DNA of 24,046 nucleotides from Holdemanella sp. MSK.7.32 (GTDB taxonomy: Bacteria > Bacillota_I > Bacilli_A > Erysipelotrichales > Erysipelotrichaceae). The stretch is from contig NZ_JANFYN010000036.1 in NCBI RefSeq assembly GCF_024460475.1, positions 1 to 24,046 on the forward strand, in the 5' to 3' direction. Positions 8,315 through 16,713 of the stretch are shown piece by piece. The position numbers and the translations under genes are program-made. Numbering within the stretch: the stretch's first letter is position 1; each line of letters starts with the position of its first letter. The notes beneath the pieces were generated by a model. It worked only from the letters and a program-made list of their open reading frames with translations. It was not told the DNA's origin and did not search any database.

Positions 8315-8345
8315 CCTTAAAAAACTAGGCAAATTGCCTAGTTTT
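8315..8345 (-). terminator. Rho-independent terminator after the second PTS operon
   Basis: Perfect 10-bp stem AAAACTAGGC (8321-8330) / GCCTAGTTTT (8336-8345) with a 5-nt loop. On the minus strand it ends in TTTTTT. It lies 4 bp past the Nif3-like stop and is the strongest terminator seen at the end of this operon. Confidence 0.88.
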
Positions 8346-8349
8346 GTCC

Positions 8350-9135
8350 TTATTTAAAATATGAAATTTTATACCCCTCTTCCAAATACTCTACATCAAG
8401 ATTCGGAAGTTTATCATTAAAATAATTTACCATGTTTTTTAAACCACCAATTTCACAACCAGCATGATTTACTACAATCATAGGCAAATCATGATCAATC
8501 GCATATTGAGCATCTTTGTAGTTTGTGATTCCATCATCCGCCACAATAACTACGTCTGGATTGAACTCTAACATTTCAAAGATATCCGTTCCAGCACCAG
8601 TACCAATAGCTAAATGAGATACTTCTTTATTTACATTCCCAAAAACATAAACTCCCTCTTCACCATCTTCTTTTAATACATTAGCCACATGCGTTGCTAA
8701 TTCTGAAACAGTTTGTTTAGGAATATTTGCAGATTGATAATATGAGTTAATCACTCTATCCCTAAAATCAAAACTAAGCTTTTTAGCCCATACATCACTC
8801 ACACCATAATTTGGAATAGAATCCCAAACATCATGACAACGATATACACAAATATTACCCTTACTTAATAAGTCTTTCTTATGTTCAATAGACTCAACCA
8901 ATTTAGTTTCCAAATGCGTACCCGTAGTATAGAAAATATTCTCATGAGAAACAATAAAGTTAATTCCCTTTTCCAATGCCTGTTCAATCACTTTATTAGT
9001 AGCCACCCAACAAACACCAATCTTCTTTACTTCTTGATCATCATCACCAAATAAAACACGATCTCTAGTACAACGATTCCAACGTACCCAAGTACCCTCT
9101 TCTTTTAAAATTTCAATTACATCTTTAATCTTCAT
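8350..9135 (-). CDS. Nif3-like dinuclear-metal protein (copy 1)
   Basis: Seen: 261 residues with probable metal-site motifs of the Nif3/YqfO family (PF01784): NFIVSHENIF, a CHDVWDSIPNYGVSD segment, GTGAGTD, and NHAGCE near the C-terminus, giving the His-x3-Glu pair. Established: Nif3 proteins form toroidal hexamers with two metals per subunit; their chemistry is largely unassigned and the name 'GTP cyclohydrolase 1 type 2 homolog' is not informative. It follows the MBL-fold gene by 9 bp. A second, divergent Nif3-like gene lies at 10992-11852. Two in one sugar operon is unusual and suggests pathway-specific hydrolases. Confidence 0.82.
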   Translation of the reverse strand: MKIKDVIEILKEEGTWVRWNRCTRDRVLFGDDDQEVKKIGVCWVATNKVIEQALEKGINFIVSHENIFYTTGTHLETKLVESIEHKKDLLSKGNICVYRCHDVWDSIPNYGVSDVWAKKLSFDFRDRVINSYYQSANIPKQTVSELATHVANVLKEDGEEGVYVFGNVNKEVSHLAIGTGAGTDIFEMLEFNPDVVIVADDGITNYKDAQYAIDHDLPMIVVNHAGCEIGGLKNMVNYFNDKLPNLDVEYLEEGYKISYFK

Positions 9136-9144
9136 AATTAAACC

Positions 9145-10110
9145 CTACTCAGAAATCACGGCTTCTGCAGTATATTTTAAATCACTACCCATTTGATAAA
9201 TATTACGAGCATACATTTCTGTACCATAAAAATCTACAATTGAATCATACCAATCCGGATGTTCAATAATACGATTTGCCGCATTCATAATATATTGAAG
9301 TGTTTTTGGATGTAAATCAACCGTTCCATGACCAGGGAAAAGTCCTGAGACTTCTTCAATTCTTGGCATAAAATCTTGAATTGCATCTCTTAATGAATTG
9401 ATTGTAGAAAATTGCGGATATTCTTCACTATCACCAAATGCACTAGTAACATCACCAATAAATAAACATCCTGATTTGTGATCTAAATAACCAGATTGTC
9501 CTGTCGTATGACCAGGTAAATGAATCAATTCAACAACATGTCCTTTCCCTAAATCAAATAAATGATGATTTTCTACCCCAATAACTTCATAAGGCGTAAA
9601 GGGTGGCAAATCATTTTTATCAAACCATGTATAACAAGGCTCCCCATTTTCATCTAAAATCCAATCCAATGTATCTTCAGGTTTTTGGTGTTCTTTAATC
9701 GTTTTTTGATCCGCATAATGACAATACACCTTATCAAAATGACTATTACCTGAAACATGATCCACATGAGAATGCGTATTACATACAATGACTTCTTTAT
9801 CCCCGATTAATTTATGAATTAAACCTTTTAAATCACCCAAACCATAAGCAGTATCAATCAACAAAGCTTTTTCTGGACCTTCAATTAAATAACACCACAT
9901 TTCAGCAGAGTGAATGCCATCATAAAAAATACCATATACATTTTCTCTGAATTTATACACCTCCGTATATGGATTTATTTCTGGATAGAACTGCTTTAAA
10001 GTACTATATTCACGCAACACTTTTAAAAATGACCATTTTGCTGGTTTTTCTTTTTCAGGATTTATTATTTTTGTTTTTAAATCTGATTTTATATATCTAA
10101 GATTTTCCAT
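9145..10110 (-). CDS. Metallo-beta-lactamase-fold hydrolase
   Basis: Seen: 321 residues from the ATG at 10110, which has AGGAGG 6 nt upstream; an in-frame TTG two codons earlier is less likely. The full binuclear zinc set is present: THSHVDH (His113, His115, Asp117, His118), LPGHTTG (His201), FIGD (Asp220) and FPGHG (His261). Established: this is the glyoxalase II-like MBL fold, which covers thioesterases, lactonases and phosphodiesterases. There is no signal peptide, so it is cytosolic. The operon context suggests a lactone or ester intermediate, but that is inference. Confidence 0.88.
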   Translation of the reverse strand: MENLRYIKSDLKTKIINPEKEKPAKWSFLKVLREYSTLKQFYPEINPYTEVYKFRENVYGIFYDGIHSAEMWCYLIEGPEKALLIDTAYGLGDLKGLIHKLIGDKEVIVCNTHSHVDHVSGNSHFDKVYCHYADQKTIKEHQKPEDTLDWILDENGEPCYTWFDKNDLPPFTPYEVIGVENHHLFDLGKGHVVELIHLPGHTTGQSGYLDHKSGCLFIGDVTSAFGDSEEYPQFSTINSLRDAIQDFMPRIEEVSGLFPGHGTVDLHPKTLQYIMNAANRIIEHPDWYDSIVDFYGTEMYARNIYQMGSDLKYTAEAVISE

Positions 10111-10116
10111 ATTCAA

Positions 10117-10261
10117 CCTCCTGTTTTTTTAGATTATATATTCTGTTTAAGTACCCTTATGACGTCCTATATTATATTTTTACATCAATCAAGTTAACAT
10201 AATAAATAATATATTAACCAAAAATGCTATGGCTAGAAAACCTAAAAATGCCTATGAATTA
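10117..10261 (-). promoter_or_regulatory. Intergenic gap, possible internal promoter
   Basis: This 145-bp gap is the longest inside the second operon. The minus strand carries a TATAAT box in GTAAAAATATAATATAGG, with GTTAAC about 16 bp upstream as a poor -35. No terminator hairpin is evident. The MBL and Nif3 genes may therefore have their own weak promoter as well as readthrough. Confidence 0.3.
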
Positions 10262-10990
10262 TCAATCATTACTTACATATTTCTTAAACAATAAATCACG
10301 ATTCAATTTATATTCCGAATCAAAGTATTCTTCTAATGAATCATACTTTTGTAATATGGCTTCAAATGAAGATTTCAATAATTCAGTATGAACCGAACAT
10401 ACATACACCAAAGTATCTTTTACTGGTTGTGGATAATCAGACTGTAGTAATTTGGGCATTAAATGATTTTTAACCGATTCATTACTCTTTAAATAATCAT
10501 CAAATATTGTTTGTTTGTCACAACCAAATAAAGATAAAACTAACGCTGCAAATATACCCGTACGATCTTTTCCTCCACCACAATGAAATAAAATGCCATC
10601 ATCAGTTGTTTCCATTAATGAAAACATGTTTTGGTAAGCCGTATTTGAGAAAGGAATAACTTTATATCCATTGACAATAAAAGAAGATAAACCAATTATT
10701 TCCTCCTCAGAAGATTGTTTTGTCACAAGTCTAGGAAAGTAAAAATCATTGATTCCTGTTTCTGGCATTAAACAACACCAATTATGACGCGTAAATCTTG
10801 GATCACATACATAGTTATCTTCTTCTCTTTCTGAGTCCGAACGAAAATCAATTATTGTACGAACACCAAGATCATATAACTCATCCCAATCTTCCTTTTG
10901 AAAATCAGTTGGAGCTTCTGAACGAAATAATTTCTTTTCTCTTATTTTTGGATATACATCATGTAAATCTCTAAAATTAGTAAATTTCAT
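10262..10990 (-). CDS. Tyrosine-phosphatase-like protein (Y_phosphatase3 type)
   Basis: Seen: 242 residues with the P-loop HCGGGKDRTG (136-145: catalytic Cys137, Arg143), an N-terminal FRDLHDVYP motif, LFRSEAP and TIIDFRSDSERE. Established: these features define the MptpB/IphP-like dual-specificity phosphatases of the PF13350 type, which can act on phosphoproteins, phosphoinositides or small phosphate esters. The ATG lies one base past the stop of the upstream Nif3-like gene, so expression is coupled. In a PTS operon a sugar-phosphate or other small-molecule substrate is plausible but untested. Confidence 0.85.
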   Translation of the reverse strand: MKFTNFRDLHDVYPKIREKKLFRSEAPTDFQKEDWDELYDLGVRTIIDFRSDSEREEDNYVCDPRFTRHNWCCLMPETGINDFYFPRLVTKQSSEEEIIGLSSFIVNGYKVIPFSNTAYQNMFSLMETTDDGILFHCGGGKDRTGIFAALVLSLFGCDKQTIFDDYLKSNESVKNHLMPKLLQSDYPQPVKDTLVYVCSVHTELLKSSFEAILQKYDSLEEYFDSEYKLNRDLLFKKYVSND

Positions 10991-10991
10991 A

Positions 10992-11852
10992 TTACTTCAC
11001 AATATATTTATAGTTGTCACCACTCTGTTTAAACCAAGCAGGAACATGACACTGAGCAGCTTCATCCAAATACGTTAACATATATTCCATTCCTGGCTCT
11101 TCCAAGTTAAAGTGACCCATACCAAGTGCAACACGATTCTTATCTAAGCAGCCACTATCACGAATATATTCTGCATAAGTAAAATCAATCAATTCCATAG
11201 TTAATAAACAGTCAATATCACTCTTATCTGTATTCACAATTTGTTCTTTAGCATCCCCAAATACATGGAATAATACAGCAGCCTTTTTAATTTTAGCTTG
11301 ATCATTTCCAATTAATTTAATACCATTCAAATTACAAATATCAACCAATTGCTTAGCCAAATCTGTAGCTTCAATTGCATGATCAAATTCATAAGCAGTA
11401 GAACATTCAAGCGTATCATCTATTGAATTTACAGTATTCTTGATCATCTTATCCCAATTCATTTTCTTAGCTAAGCCAAGGAAAATTCCATCGATATAAG
11501 ATCCATTATATGGAATTCCAGAATGAATATAATCATGATTTCTCCAAACAACAATTCCATGATTATCCAACAATTGCTTCTTTTCTAGATACACTTCATT
11601 TTTTGATTCTTCAAGCCAATCTGTATGATCACCATGATTCCAAAACAAAGCTTCATGACAAATAATAAAATTAGCTCCTTTTTCAATCGCAAAACGAATT
11701 ACATCCACACTTGCCCAACAAGTCGTTACAACACCAGTACATTCTTGATTGGCATCCCCATAAAGAATTTGATCTCTTGTAGTTGCCTCATCAATCGTTC
11801 CATATCCTTTATGATATTTTTTAATATTTTCAATCATCTGACTAATTTTCAT
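10992..11852 (-). CDS. Nif3-like dinuclear-metal protein (copy 2)
   Basis: Seen: 286 residues, with NFIICHEALFW, NHDYIHSGIPYNGSYIDG and a C-terminal GMGHFNLEE (His-x3-Glu), matching the metal-site positions of Nif3. It is clearly divergent from the copy at 8350-9135. Shared features are the N-terminal TRDQILYGD / TRDRVLFGD and the Cys-Trp segment (TTCWAS / GVCWVA). A good ribosome binding site (AGAAGGAGAG) precedes the ATG. It sits between the HAD phosphatase and the tyrosine-phosphatase-like gene. Exact reaction unknown. Confidence 0.8.
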   Translation of the reverse strand: MKISQMIENIKKYHKGYGTIDEATTRDQILYGDANQECTGVVTTCWASVDVIRFAIEKGANFIICHEALFWNHGDHTDWLEESKNEVYLEKKQLLDNHGIVVWRNHDYIHSGIPYNGSYIDGIFLGLAKKMNWDKMIKNTVNSIDDTLECSTAYEFDHAIEATDLAKQLVDICNLNGIKLIGNDQAKIKKAAVLFHVFGDAKEQIVNTDKSDIDCLLTMELIDFTYAEYIRDSGCLDKNRVALGMGHFNLEEPGMEYMLTYLDEAAQCHVPAWFKQSGDNYKYIVK

Positions 11853-11864
11853 AAATCTCTCCTT

Positions 11865-12698
11865 CTATAAAAGATACTCTTCTAAGAAATGAGCAGCACC
11901 ATCATGATCATTGTCTTCACAAATAATGTTGGCAACTTCTTTGGCTTGAACAACTGCATTTTTCATTGCTACTCCTACACCAGCCCATTTCAACATTTCT
12001 ACATCATTTCCATTATCTCCAATGGCTAATACATTTGATGAGTCAACATTTAAATGTGTGCATAGTTTTTCTAAAGAATCTTTTTTACTTGCTAATTTTT
12101 CCGTGATTTCCAATCCAATATTTCCAACTTCAAAAACATTTACTTCTGGAAAACTTCGTTCTATACTCTGTTTTGCAATGTCTAAATCACATTGGCTTTT
12201 AAAACGAATACCTATTTTCAAAACATTTCTTTGGTCTTTTAATATATAATCATATAAATCAACTATATCTAAATCTTTGTAATCTGTTTTAAAATCTCTT
12301 TTTAAATTATTCTCATAAAACTCTTTATTTAAACATCCAAACACATGTGTGCTACATTCATCATTACGATGAATGTATACAAAAGTATCTTCACGAGTAT
12401 ATTTATCAGCAATTTTTGCTGCCACTTTATAAGGAATTAAAAATTCAAATAATCTTTTATTTTTTAAACCATCTGTCACAACAGCTCCATTAGCAGAAAT
12501 AACATATCGTATATTTTTCACTTTCAATATGTTTTCTCGTAGTTTATAAAAACCACGACCTGTAGTTGGAACAACAACATATTTATTGGCTAGAAGCTGA
12601 ATTATATTTCGTGTATAGTCTGTGATTTCACTATTTGAGTTCATGGAAGTTCCGTCGATGTCTAAAGCAATTAATTGGATATTTTTTAATTTATTCAT
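11865..12698 (-). CDS. Cof-type HAD-IIB phosphatase
   Basis: Seen: 277 residues from the ATG at 12698 (in-frame Mets at 12701 and 12707 are alternatives, since all lie in the end of the IIA gene). Motif I is LDIDGT, with Asp13 as nucleophile and Asp15 as acid/base. There is a VVPTTGR segment, and motif IV is GDNGNDVEML. Established: Cof-type HADs dephosphorylate sugar phosphates, FMN or PLP in the cytosol. It overlaps the IIA stop by several bases, so it is translationally coupled to the PTS genes. This supports a role on the phosphorylated sugar. Confidence 0.88.
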   Translation of the reverse strand: MNKLKNIQLIALDIDGTSMNSNSEITDYTRNIIQLLANKYVVVPTTGRGFYKLRENILKVKNIRYVISANGAVVTDGLKNKRLFEFLIPYKVAAKIADKYTREDTFVYIHRNDECSTHVFGCLNKEFYENNLKRDFKTDYKDLDIVDLYDYILKDQRNVLKIGIRFKSQCDLDIAKQSIERSFPEVNVFEVGNIGLEITEKLASKKDSLEKLCTHLNVDSSNVLAIGDNGNDVEMLKWAGVGVAMKNAVVQAKEVANIICEDNDHDGAAHFLEEYLL

Positions 12699-13098
12699 CA
12701 TCTTCATCTAAACTAGTGTTAGCAAGAATGTCATTAACTAAAACGATATCATTCTTTGATTCCTCAATCATCATATGTAAAGAATCTGTAGTAACCTCTT
12801 GCGCCAACATTAGCTGTAAAATTAAAGAAAGATTTGTTCCGGAAATCACAAAAGTATTAGGACGTGAAATATAGTTTGCGATTGTTTGATTCGCACTTCC
12901 TCCTTTTAAATCTGAACAAATTACTACTTGTTCATCCTTCCAATCTTCCAAATATTTTTCTACATCCTCAACTAAACCCTTAACACCTGTTTCTAAATCA
13001 ACGTTTGCATTATAGATTTCACTTGCTCCAAAGAATTTTTTTGCAGTATCACAAAATCCCTTTGCAATATCTCCATGACTAACTACTAATATTTTCAT
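12691..13098 (-). CDS. PTS mannose/fructose/sorbose-family IIA component (second operon)
   Basis: Seen: 135 residues. LVVSHGDIAKGF puts the phosphorylated His at position 8, and VVICSDLKGGSANQ is the second family motif. The acidic C-terminus (SLDEDDE) parallels the IIA at 1005-1409. AGGAGG precedes the ATG at good spacing. It lies directly downstream of the ceramidase-like gene, as in the first operon. Confidence 0.93.
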   Translation of the reverse strand: MKILVVSHGDIAKGFCDTAKKFFGASEIYNANVDLETGVKGLVEDVEKYLEDWKDEQVVICSDLKGGSANQTIANYISRPNTFVISGTNLSLILQLMLAQEVTTDSLHMMIEESKNDIVLVNDILANTSLDEDDE

Positions 13099-13109
13099 CT
13101 AATTTCCTC

Positions 13110-14348
13110 CTAATTACTTTCTTTAATAAACTGTATAATTTCTTCTGTTATTCTTTCTGTTGTTCCTTTTGGAATATCGCTCGAAGCTGTTTCAAAAGAG
13201 GCCCCATAATCTTCAATATTTCCCAGATACCCAACAGTATAATTACAATATCCCCAAAGAATCGGACATTTACAATTCATTGCTTTTTTAATTGAAATTC
13301 CAAATCTTGAAAATAATTCAGCTGGTATTACAAAATAACGCAGATCACCTAAATCAACATATGCACATTGCAAATCCAAATCAAATGGATTACAGGCAAG
13401 ACCTTTTTTTGCCATTGCTAAAGCCGACGTAAATGTCTTTTTTTCATCATATGTTTTTGCGTTTTCTACTTTAGATTTGATTTCATCATATTGTTTTTGT
13501 TTATTTTCTAATTTTGGTTGATAAACTTCATGAAATCTATATAGATTAACTTTAGGCTTTGTAATATTCAATTTCTTTACTGTTCTGTTTTCATAGAATA
13601 CCTGACTCATCATTTCATTACCAACACGATTTAATTCATTTAAATCATTTCCTTGGCGATAATGACGATTGCTCATATCACCAGCAGCACCAATTGCAAT
13701 AACAGGATAAACACCCCATTGCTTTTCACATGCTCTAGCTACATAGCCAGCTAAATCTGAACTAACCTTTAAATTCTGGGGACCTAATACTGTTGAATGA
13801 CAAGTGAAATTACATAATCCAGCAACAACTTTTTCTTCATTTTTAAATTCCACAGTTGTCACTGTTTTATCACATGGTTTTTCCATACCATTACGATTGC
13901 AATAACATCCATCAATAGTTACCGTATCATAATAAGCTTCTACTTCTATAAAGTGTTGTTCAAAACATGTATCAACCGCTTTTAAGATTTGCTTTTTCAC
14001 AAAATCCATATAGCCAGGAACTTCTCCTGGACCACCAAAGTAATTTACTTTCCTATATTCTGGAGCCGAATGTGTATGAACAAAATCAATATTAATTAAA
14101 TTTATATCAACCCCATATTTATCTTGTATTTGATTACGAATTCCATCTGTATAAACTTTATCTAATCCAATTAGTTCAACGCTTACCCATACTAATTTAG
14201 TCCCATCTATATCCAATACCAAAGCTGTAGCCCATAATGGATTTATTATGCCATTTGATAACTCTGTACGAATGGCATGCCCACTTAAATAACAAGGTAA
14301 GAACTCCTTAGTAGGTGTAATTTCACTTCTATATGTACTCACTTTCAT
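13110..14348 (-). CDS. Neutral/alkaline ceramidase-like hydrolase, cytosolic, PTS-linked (copy 2)
   Basis: Seen: 412 residues starting MKVST, as in the copy at 1397-2638. Probable zinc motifs are HTHSAP at 91-96, FTCHSTVLGP with His184, a GAAGDMSNRHYRQGND segment near 220-235 shared almost word for word with copy 1, then IPAEL and VGYLGN near the C-terminus. The Glu and Tyr there fit the remaining ligands of neutral ceramidases. There is no signal peptide. GGGGGAA precedes the ATG, just past a hairpin terminator. Conservation of both the protein and its place between IID and IIA in two operons argues for action on PTS-imported substrates. The two proteins differ enough to suggest different substrates. 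Confidence 0.8.
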   Translation of the reverse strand: MKVSTYRSEITPTKEFLPCYLSGHAIRTELSNGIINPLWATALVLDIDGTKLVWVSVELIGLDKVYTDGIRNQIQDKYGVDINLINIDFVHTHSAPEYRKVNYFGGPGEVPGYMDFVKKQILKAVDTCFEQHFIEVEAYYDTVTIDGCYCNRNGMEKPCDKTVTTVEFKNEEKVVAGLCNFTCHSTVLGPQNLKVSSDLAGYVARACEKQWGVYPVIAIGAAGDMSNRHYRQGNDLNELNRVGNEMMSQVFYENRTVKKLNITKPKVNLYRFHEVYQPKLENKQKQYDEIKSKVENAKTYDEKKTFTSALAMAKKGLACNPFDLDLQCAYVDLGDLRYFVIPAELFSRFGISIKKAMNCKCPILWGYCNYTVGYLGNIEDYGASFETASSDIPKGTTERITEEIIQFIKESN

Positions 14349-14369
14349 AATTACATTCCCCCATATTTA

Positions 14370-14402
14370 AAAAATATAGGCACCGAACGAATCAGTGCCT
14401 AG
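14370..14402 (-). terminator. Internal hairpin terminator between IID and the ceramidase-like gene
   Basis: On the minus strand TAGGCACTGA pairs with TCGGTGCCTA (one G-U) around a 5-nt loop, followed by TATTTTTT. It sits about 20 bp upstream of the next ATG. Such a site would let only part of the transcripts continue from the transporter genes into the enzyme genes. Confidence 0.8.
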
Positions 14403-14409
14403 TAGATTA

Positions 14410-15213
14410 TTAACCTAAGAATCCAATTGCTCCTAATACAATTGCGACAATGATTACAATCCAAATTAATGAACTTGATTTTACTTTCTTCAATCCTAAA
14501 GCCCAATATAAGATAGCAACTGTTACAACATTACCAAAGCAAGGAATAATTGTATTTAACAAATCATTTAAATTTTGTTTCAAATCTCCTACTTGCCATG
14601 AGAAAGCAAATTTTACATTTACAGTTGTAGCAACCATTGCACCTAACACTATAATTCCTAAAATAGAACATACTTCAGTTAAATTTCTTAATGAATCCGC
14701 TTTAGCTGTAATGAAAGAAACACCAGTTCTATAAACAGGAATTGCTAATTTCCAGAATACAAACCACAATGCAATGTTTGCCGCCATAGCAATAAACATA
14801 CCAACAAGGCTACCTTGTTGTGCTTGATAACCTGCAATTGCACCTAATACAGTTGGTAATAATACCCAAACAATTGCATCACCTAAGCCAGCTAATGGCC
14901 CCATTAAAGATGTACGAACATCTAAAGCTGTCAAAGTAGCTCCATCTTCACGAGTTGATTCAATAGCTAGTGTTGCCATCAAAATTAATTGTCCAAACCA
15001 AGGATGGCAGTTGAAGAATTTGAAATAATCTTTATTTTTTTCTGCGATTTCATCATCAGAATATAATTCTTGCATTGCAGGAAGCATAGACCAAACCCAT
15101 GGACCAGACTGCATTGTTTCATAGTTGAAGCATGTTTGACGAGACATTACATAGCGTAACAATACTTTTCTTAGTACTTTATTATCTAATACCTTTGGTT
15201 CTCTATTTGCCAT
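14410..15213 (-). CDS. PTS mannose/fructose/sorbose-family IID component (second operon)
   Basis: Seen: an MSRQTCFNYETMQ N-terminal motif, a FNCHPWFGQLI motif, TSLMGPLAGLGDAIVW, and a C-terminal membrane anchor. The ATG at 15213 has GGAGG 8 nt upstream; the ATG at 15222 in the same frame would overlap the IIC end and is less well placed. About 267 residues. Paralogue of the IID at 2638-3441. Confidence 0.93.
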   Translation of the reverse strand: MANREPKVLDNKVLRKVLLRYVMSRQTCFNYETMQSGPWVWSMLPAMQELYSDDEIAEKNKDYFKFFNCHPWFGQLILMATLAIESTREDGATLTALDVRTSLMGPLAGLGDAIVWVLLPTVLGAIAGYQAQQGSLVGMFIAMAANIALWFVFWKLAIPVYRTGVSFITAKADSLRNLTEVCSILGIIVLGAMVATTVNVKFAFSWQVGDLKQNLNDLLNTIIPCFGNVVTVAILYWALGLKKVKSSSLIWIVIIVAIVLGAIGFLG

Positions 15214-15214
15214 T

Positions 15215-16018
15215 TTATTCATCCTCCATATCTACAGCAGTCATTATTGCATCTTGTGCAACTGGATTACTTCTTTGTGCTTCTTTACTTTGGAAAATAA
15301 ATGCACATGCAACTACAGCTAACATAGCAATTGCTAATACGCTCATATTCAAATATGCTGATAATACAAATCCAAATAAGATAAAGTATCCATATTTTTT
15401 CATAGGAAGTTGTCTTAATAAAATTGCAAATCCTAATGCAGGAAGCATTCCACTAGCAACATTTAATCCACTATTTAACCATGCAGGGATTGCATTGATT
15501 ACTGATTGTACATAAGTAGATCCAACTGTTGTAAACAATAGAATTGGAAGTACCCATAATCCAATAAATGGAATTTGACTTGCCCACATCCAGCGTCCCA
15601 TTGATTTCCAGTTTTTCTTTTCTGAGCATTCTCTCATTTTATTAATAAAGAATGAACCACTAGTTTTACCTAAAACATCTAATTGTGCTCCCAATGCAGC
15701 TACTGGAACACCAATAGTCATTGCTGTTGTAACAGCTTCCTGACCTGTGATTCCCATTGCAATCGCAAATGCAGCACCAGCTATACATCCAACTGGATAT
15801 TCAGGAACACTAGATCCACCAGCGCCAAACAAGCCTAAACTCATTAAGCACATAGCACCTCCAACAAGCATACCTGTTTGCACATCACCCATAATCAAAC
15901 CTGTCAAAACTCCCATAGTAACTACAGATGCATAATAGAACATTTGTAGATTATATTTTTGCCAAGTCCAAACACCAACTAACACACACAATAAAATTAC
16001 TTGAATCGGTGTAAACAT
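15215..16018 (-). CDS. PTS mannose/fructose/sorbose-family IIC component (second operon)
   Basis: Seen: 267 residues of mostly hydrophobic helices, with GLIMGDVQTGMLVGGAMCLM, GGSSVPEYPVGCIAG, GVPVAALGAQLDVLG and an ALGFAILLRQLPM segment typical of IIC-man. It ends one base before the preferred IID start and follows IIB by 32 bp. Its motif order matches the first operon's IIC. Confidence 0.93.
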   Translation of the reverse strand: MFTPIQVILLCVLVGVWTWQKYNLQMFYYASVVTMGVLTGLIMGDVQTGMLVGGAMCLMSLGLFGAGGSSVPEYPVGCIAGAAFAIAMGITGQEAVTTAMTIGVPVAALGAQLDVLGKTSGSFFINKMRECSEKKNWKSMGRWMWASQIPFIGLWVLPILLFTTVGSTYVQSVINAIPAWLNSGLNVASGMLPALGFAILLRQLPMKKYGYFILFGFVLSAYLNMSVLAIAMLAVVACAFIFQSKEAQRSNPVAQDAIMTAVDMEDE

Positions 16019-16050
16019 ATTTTCTTTTCTCTCTTTCTTTCCCTTTTTTA

Positions 16051-16539
16051 TTAATCCAATAGTTTTGAAACATCAGCTTCTGAATCAGATGGAGTGAATT
16101 GAGCTGTAATTTTTACTCCTGCATCTCGCATCTCTTTAAGCATTTCTTTTTCTTTTGGATTTACACGAACTGTTTTTGCTAATACAGTTGTTTCTCCAGT
16201 ATTTTGAGTTACATCCCCTAGATTCAAATGAGGAATTTCAACTCCTGCCTTAAATAATTCATAAGCTGCTTCTACTGTTTTAAATACACAGAATACTCTC
16301 TGATTAGCATATTTATTATTTCCAATATTTGTCACGGCTTTTGTGTGATCAATTACAGATAATGCAACTCCTGCTGGAGTAGCCATCTTCATTGATGAAC
16401 GCATAATATCATTTGTGCTCGCTTCATCATCAATAACCATTGCACGTGTTGCTTTTAAATTTGGAACCCATTGTGTAGCTACAATTCCATGAATCATACG
16501 GTCATCAACACGGAAACCAATAAATCCTAAAGCTTTCAT
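16051..16539 (-). CDS. PTS mannose/fructose/sorbose-family IIB component (second operon)
   Basis: Seen: 162 residues with FRVDDRMIHGIVATQW (phosphorylated His17) and MVIDDEASTND. A strong AGGAGG precedes the ATG. It is the first gene of the operon, 222 bp from the divergent RpiR-family regulator. The first operon instead begins with its LevR-like regulator. Confidence 0.93.
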   Translation of the reverse strand: MKALGFIGFRVDDRMIHGIVATQWVPNLKATRAMVIDDEASTNDIMRSSMKMATPAGVALSVIDHTKAVTNIGNNKYANQRVFCVFKTVEAAYELFKAGVEIPHLNLGDVTQNTGETTVLAKTVRVNPKEKEMLKEMRDAGVKITAQFTPSDSEADVSKLLD

Positions 16540-16605
16540 AATTTGATTTTTCCTCCTAGTAGTTAACTCATTCCAGAGTTTTAATATTACAATCGATTGT
16601 CATTT

Positions 16606-16619
16606 TGTAAACGGTTTCT
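16606..16619 (+). promoter_or_regulatory. cre-like CcpA site, second PTS operon
   Basis: TGTAAACGGTTTCT matches TGWAANCGNTNWCA at 13 of 14 positions. It lies roughly +7 to +20 from the predicted minus-strand transcription start, a classic position for catabolite repression by roadblock. Confidence 0.7.
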
Positions 16620-16631
16620 GCTTACACGTAT

Positions 16632-16660
16632 GTTATATCACAATTGAATAGATCATTCAA
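16632..16660 (-). promoter_or_regulatory. Sigma-A promoter of the second PTS operon
   Basis: On the minus strand TTGAAT (plus 16655-16660) is 17 bp from TATAAC (plus 16632-16637), with an extended TGA immediately before the -10. The -35 overlaps the operator at 16645-16659. Confidence 0.7.
16645..16659. promoter_or_regulatory. RpiR-type operator, site 1
   Basis: Inverted repeat TGAATAGATCATTCA (TGAAT-N5-ATTCA). It covers the spacer and -35 of the operon promoter. A near-identical site lies 46 bp away. The adjacent RpiR-family protein is the obvious candidate binder. Confidence 0.7.
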
Positions 16661-16690
16661 CATTTTTTGAATGATTTTTTTATTTTTTAT

Positions 16691-16705
16691 TGAATGGACT
16701 ATTCA
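16691..16705. promoter_or_regulatory. RpiR-type operator, site 2
   Basis: Inverted repeat TGAATGGACTATTCA, same arms and spacing as site 1. It lies just upstream of the regulator's own -10, so it would allow autoregulation. Confidence 0.7.
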
Positions 16706-16713
16706 GCGCATTC

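Noticed and set aside
10229..10294. Plus-strand short frame starting MARKPKNAYE
   Set aside because: Only 21 codons, no ribosome binding site, runs into the end of the phosphatase gene on the other strand; no repeat or conservation to support it.
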